This document shows, in pieces, positions 5,471 through 6,456 of a stretch of 6,456 nucleotides of DNA. The stretch is from positions 1-6,456 of the forward strand of contig CBDUST010000269.1 of assembly GCA_965369945.1 (NCBI GenBank). Reading direction: 5' to 3'. The translations under genes were made by a program, and so were the position numbers. The stretch comes from JADFNO01 sp965369945 (GTDB taxonomy: Bacteria > Planctomycetota > Phycisphaerae > Phycisphaerales > SM1A02). Numbering within the stretch: position 1 is the first letter of the stretch; the number at the start of each line of letters is the position of its first letter. Under the pieces are notes generated by a model. The model did no database searches, had not been told where the DNA came from, and saw only the letters and a program-made list of their open reading frames with translations.

Positions 5471-6456
5471 TTATCGGCCCAGCGCAGCTTGAAAGTCGTC
5501 AACCAAGGATTGTACTTGCGATTCGGTGGTATCGAAGCTGCACATGAAGCGGCATAGGTTCCACTTCGGGTCGCCAAAGGCGAAGTAGTCGTAGCCGCGG
5601 CGCCGCAAGTCCTGATCAACCTTGGACAGAAGTTCAACGAACACGGCGTTGGTCTCGGTCGGAAATCGAAACGTGCAACCGGCGCGTTGCAATCCCTCAG
5701 CTAGCTTGGAGGCCATTGCGTTGGCGTGTGCAGCATGTCGTAGCCAGATTCGATCGGAAAGCACGGCGGCGAACGGCGCTGTGATGAATCGATGCTTGGA
5801 CAGCAGGTGTCCGGTGCTCATACGTAGAAACGGCAGGGACTCGACCGCCTGGGCATACGCCTGACCATCGCCTTGAGCAAAGAAAATCACCGCCTCACCA
5901 CACGCGAGCCCGTTTTTCGTACCGCCGAAGCTCAATGCATCGACGCCGGCCGATACTGTCAGCGCAAGGGGGTCACACTGGAGCGCCGCCACCGCATTGG
6001 CCAGGCGCGCACCATCCACATGCACCCGATAACCCGCTGCGTGCGCAACATCACAGAGTGCTTTGACTTCACTAGGCGTGTAGAGCGTTCCCAACTCCGT
6101 CGGATTGGAAATCGTAAGCACCCCAGGGCAAGTCCAATGAATGTCTGTCCGGGCATTGTCTGCCAGCTGAGCGATCTCCTTTGGCGTGATCTTGGAAGAA
6201 TCATTCCGAATCTGGATTACTCGACATTGGGTGAACCGCTCCGGAGCGGTTGATTCATCATTGCAGTAATGGCTGTAGACGTAGCACAGCACATGCTGCC
6301 AGGGTCTCGTGAGGGCGGCAATGGCCAGGTTGTTGGCTGCGGTACCGGTCCCGACAAACCACACACTCGTCGCGTCGCCGAAGATTCCTTGCAAGGCTTT
6401 GACGGCTACCGCGGTGTACTGGTCGTCTCCGTAGGCTCCGCAGTGCCCCTGGCTTG
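5471..6456 (-). CDS. Low-specificity L-threonine aldolase, Pseudomonas type (N-terminus beyond window edge)
   Basis: This PLP enzyme (fold type I, beta-eliminating lyase family) cleaves L-threonine and L-allo-threonine to glycine and acetaldehyde. The frame runs off the right edge and 327 residues are visible. They start SQGHCGAYGDDQYTA, matching the family's GH..AYGDD motif, so roughly 25-30 N-terminal residues are missing. Landmarks in visible numbering are FVGTGTAANNLA (33-44, cofactor phosphate region), SHYCNDESTAPE (61-72, with the stacking-histidine region), HVDGAR (145-150) and SFGGTKNG (175-182), where Lys180 should bind PLP. SKHRFITAP (219-227) and RFMCSFDT (302-309) are also characteristic. 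These motifs match the Pseudomonas-type aldolase rather than E. coli LtaE, whose lysine motif differs, so no symbol is given. The TTG at 6394 is an internal leucine, not the start. The stop is 230 bp before the regulator start on the same strand. Confidence 0.93.
   Translation of the reverse strand, partial: SQGHCGAYGDDQYTAVAVKALQGIFGDATSVWFVGTGTAANNLAIAALTRPWQHVLCYVYSHYCNDESTAPERFTQCRVIQIRNDSSKITPKEIAQLADNARTDIHWTCPGVLTISNPTELGTLYTPSEVKALCDVAHAAGYRVHVDGARLANAVAALQCDPLALTVSAGVDALSFGGTKNGLACGEAVIFFAQGDGQAYAQAVESLPFLRMSTGHLLSKHRFITAPFAAVLSDRIWLRHAAHANAMASKLAEGLQRAGCTFRFPTETNAVFVELLSKVDQDLRRRGYDYFAFGDPKWNLCRFMCSFDTTESQVQSLVDDFQAALGR

Noticed and set aside
5873..6253. 126-codon plus-strand open frame
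   Set aside because: It is antisense to the conserved PLP-binding core of the threonine aldolase.
6392..6394. TTG as the start codon of the threonine aldolase
   Set aside because: The frame continues to the window edge, encoding the conserved GH..AYGDDQYTA segment, so this codon is an internal leucine and the gene is cut by the window.

Overview
This window shows a moderately GC-rich bacterial chromosome segment carrying housekeeping genes. I infer Planctomycetota or a near relative. The grounds are a regulator with an N-terminal excisionase/MerR-type helix-turn-helix and a C-terminal receiver, start codons without good Shine-Dalgarno sequences, and an intergenic palindrome of a type I recall as dispersed in that group. 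The phylum call is an inference from gene style; no rRNA or other marker is present.

Layout: a plus-strand pair occupies the left end. It consists of the 3' part of moeA (1-600, open at the left edge) and moaD (609-854), both for molybdenum cofactor synthesis. They converge on a minus-strand series that fills the rest. In its transcription order (right to left) this series is a low-specificity L-threonine aldolase of the Pseudomonas type (6456-5471, N-terminus outside the window), an HTH-receiver response regulator (5240-4659), glutamine-dependent NAD+ synthetase nadE (4530-2803) and the mismatch-repair protein mutL (2762-927). All reading frames are intact. No mobile element, CRISPR array, tRNA or rRNA is seen.

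The gaps carry most of the non-coding interest. The 72-bp convergent gap (855-926) holds two short hairpins. The 128-bp gap between the regulator and nadE holds a perfect 8-bp-arm palindrome. The 230-bp gap upstream of the regulator holds a TATATAAA box enclosed by a CGGCAA/TTGCCG inverted repeat. Both nadE and mutL have an identical TACAAT hexamer 6-8 nt before the ATG and no ribosome binding site, which suggests leaderless or nearly leaderless transcripts from their own promoters.

Functionally, MoeA and MoaD act in one pathway. MoaD (after thiocarboxylation) donates sulfur for molybdopterin, and MoeA inserts molybdenum. NadE and MutL are adjacent but have no evident shared pathway. MutL carries the complete nicking-endonuclease motif set, so repair here is probably of the MutH-independent kind. 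I found no clearly new multi-gene system. The observations most worth following are the paired start-proximal promoter boxes, the dispersed palindrome and the inverted repeat around the regulator promoter.
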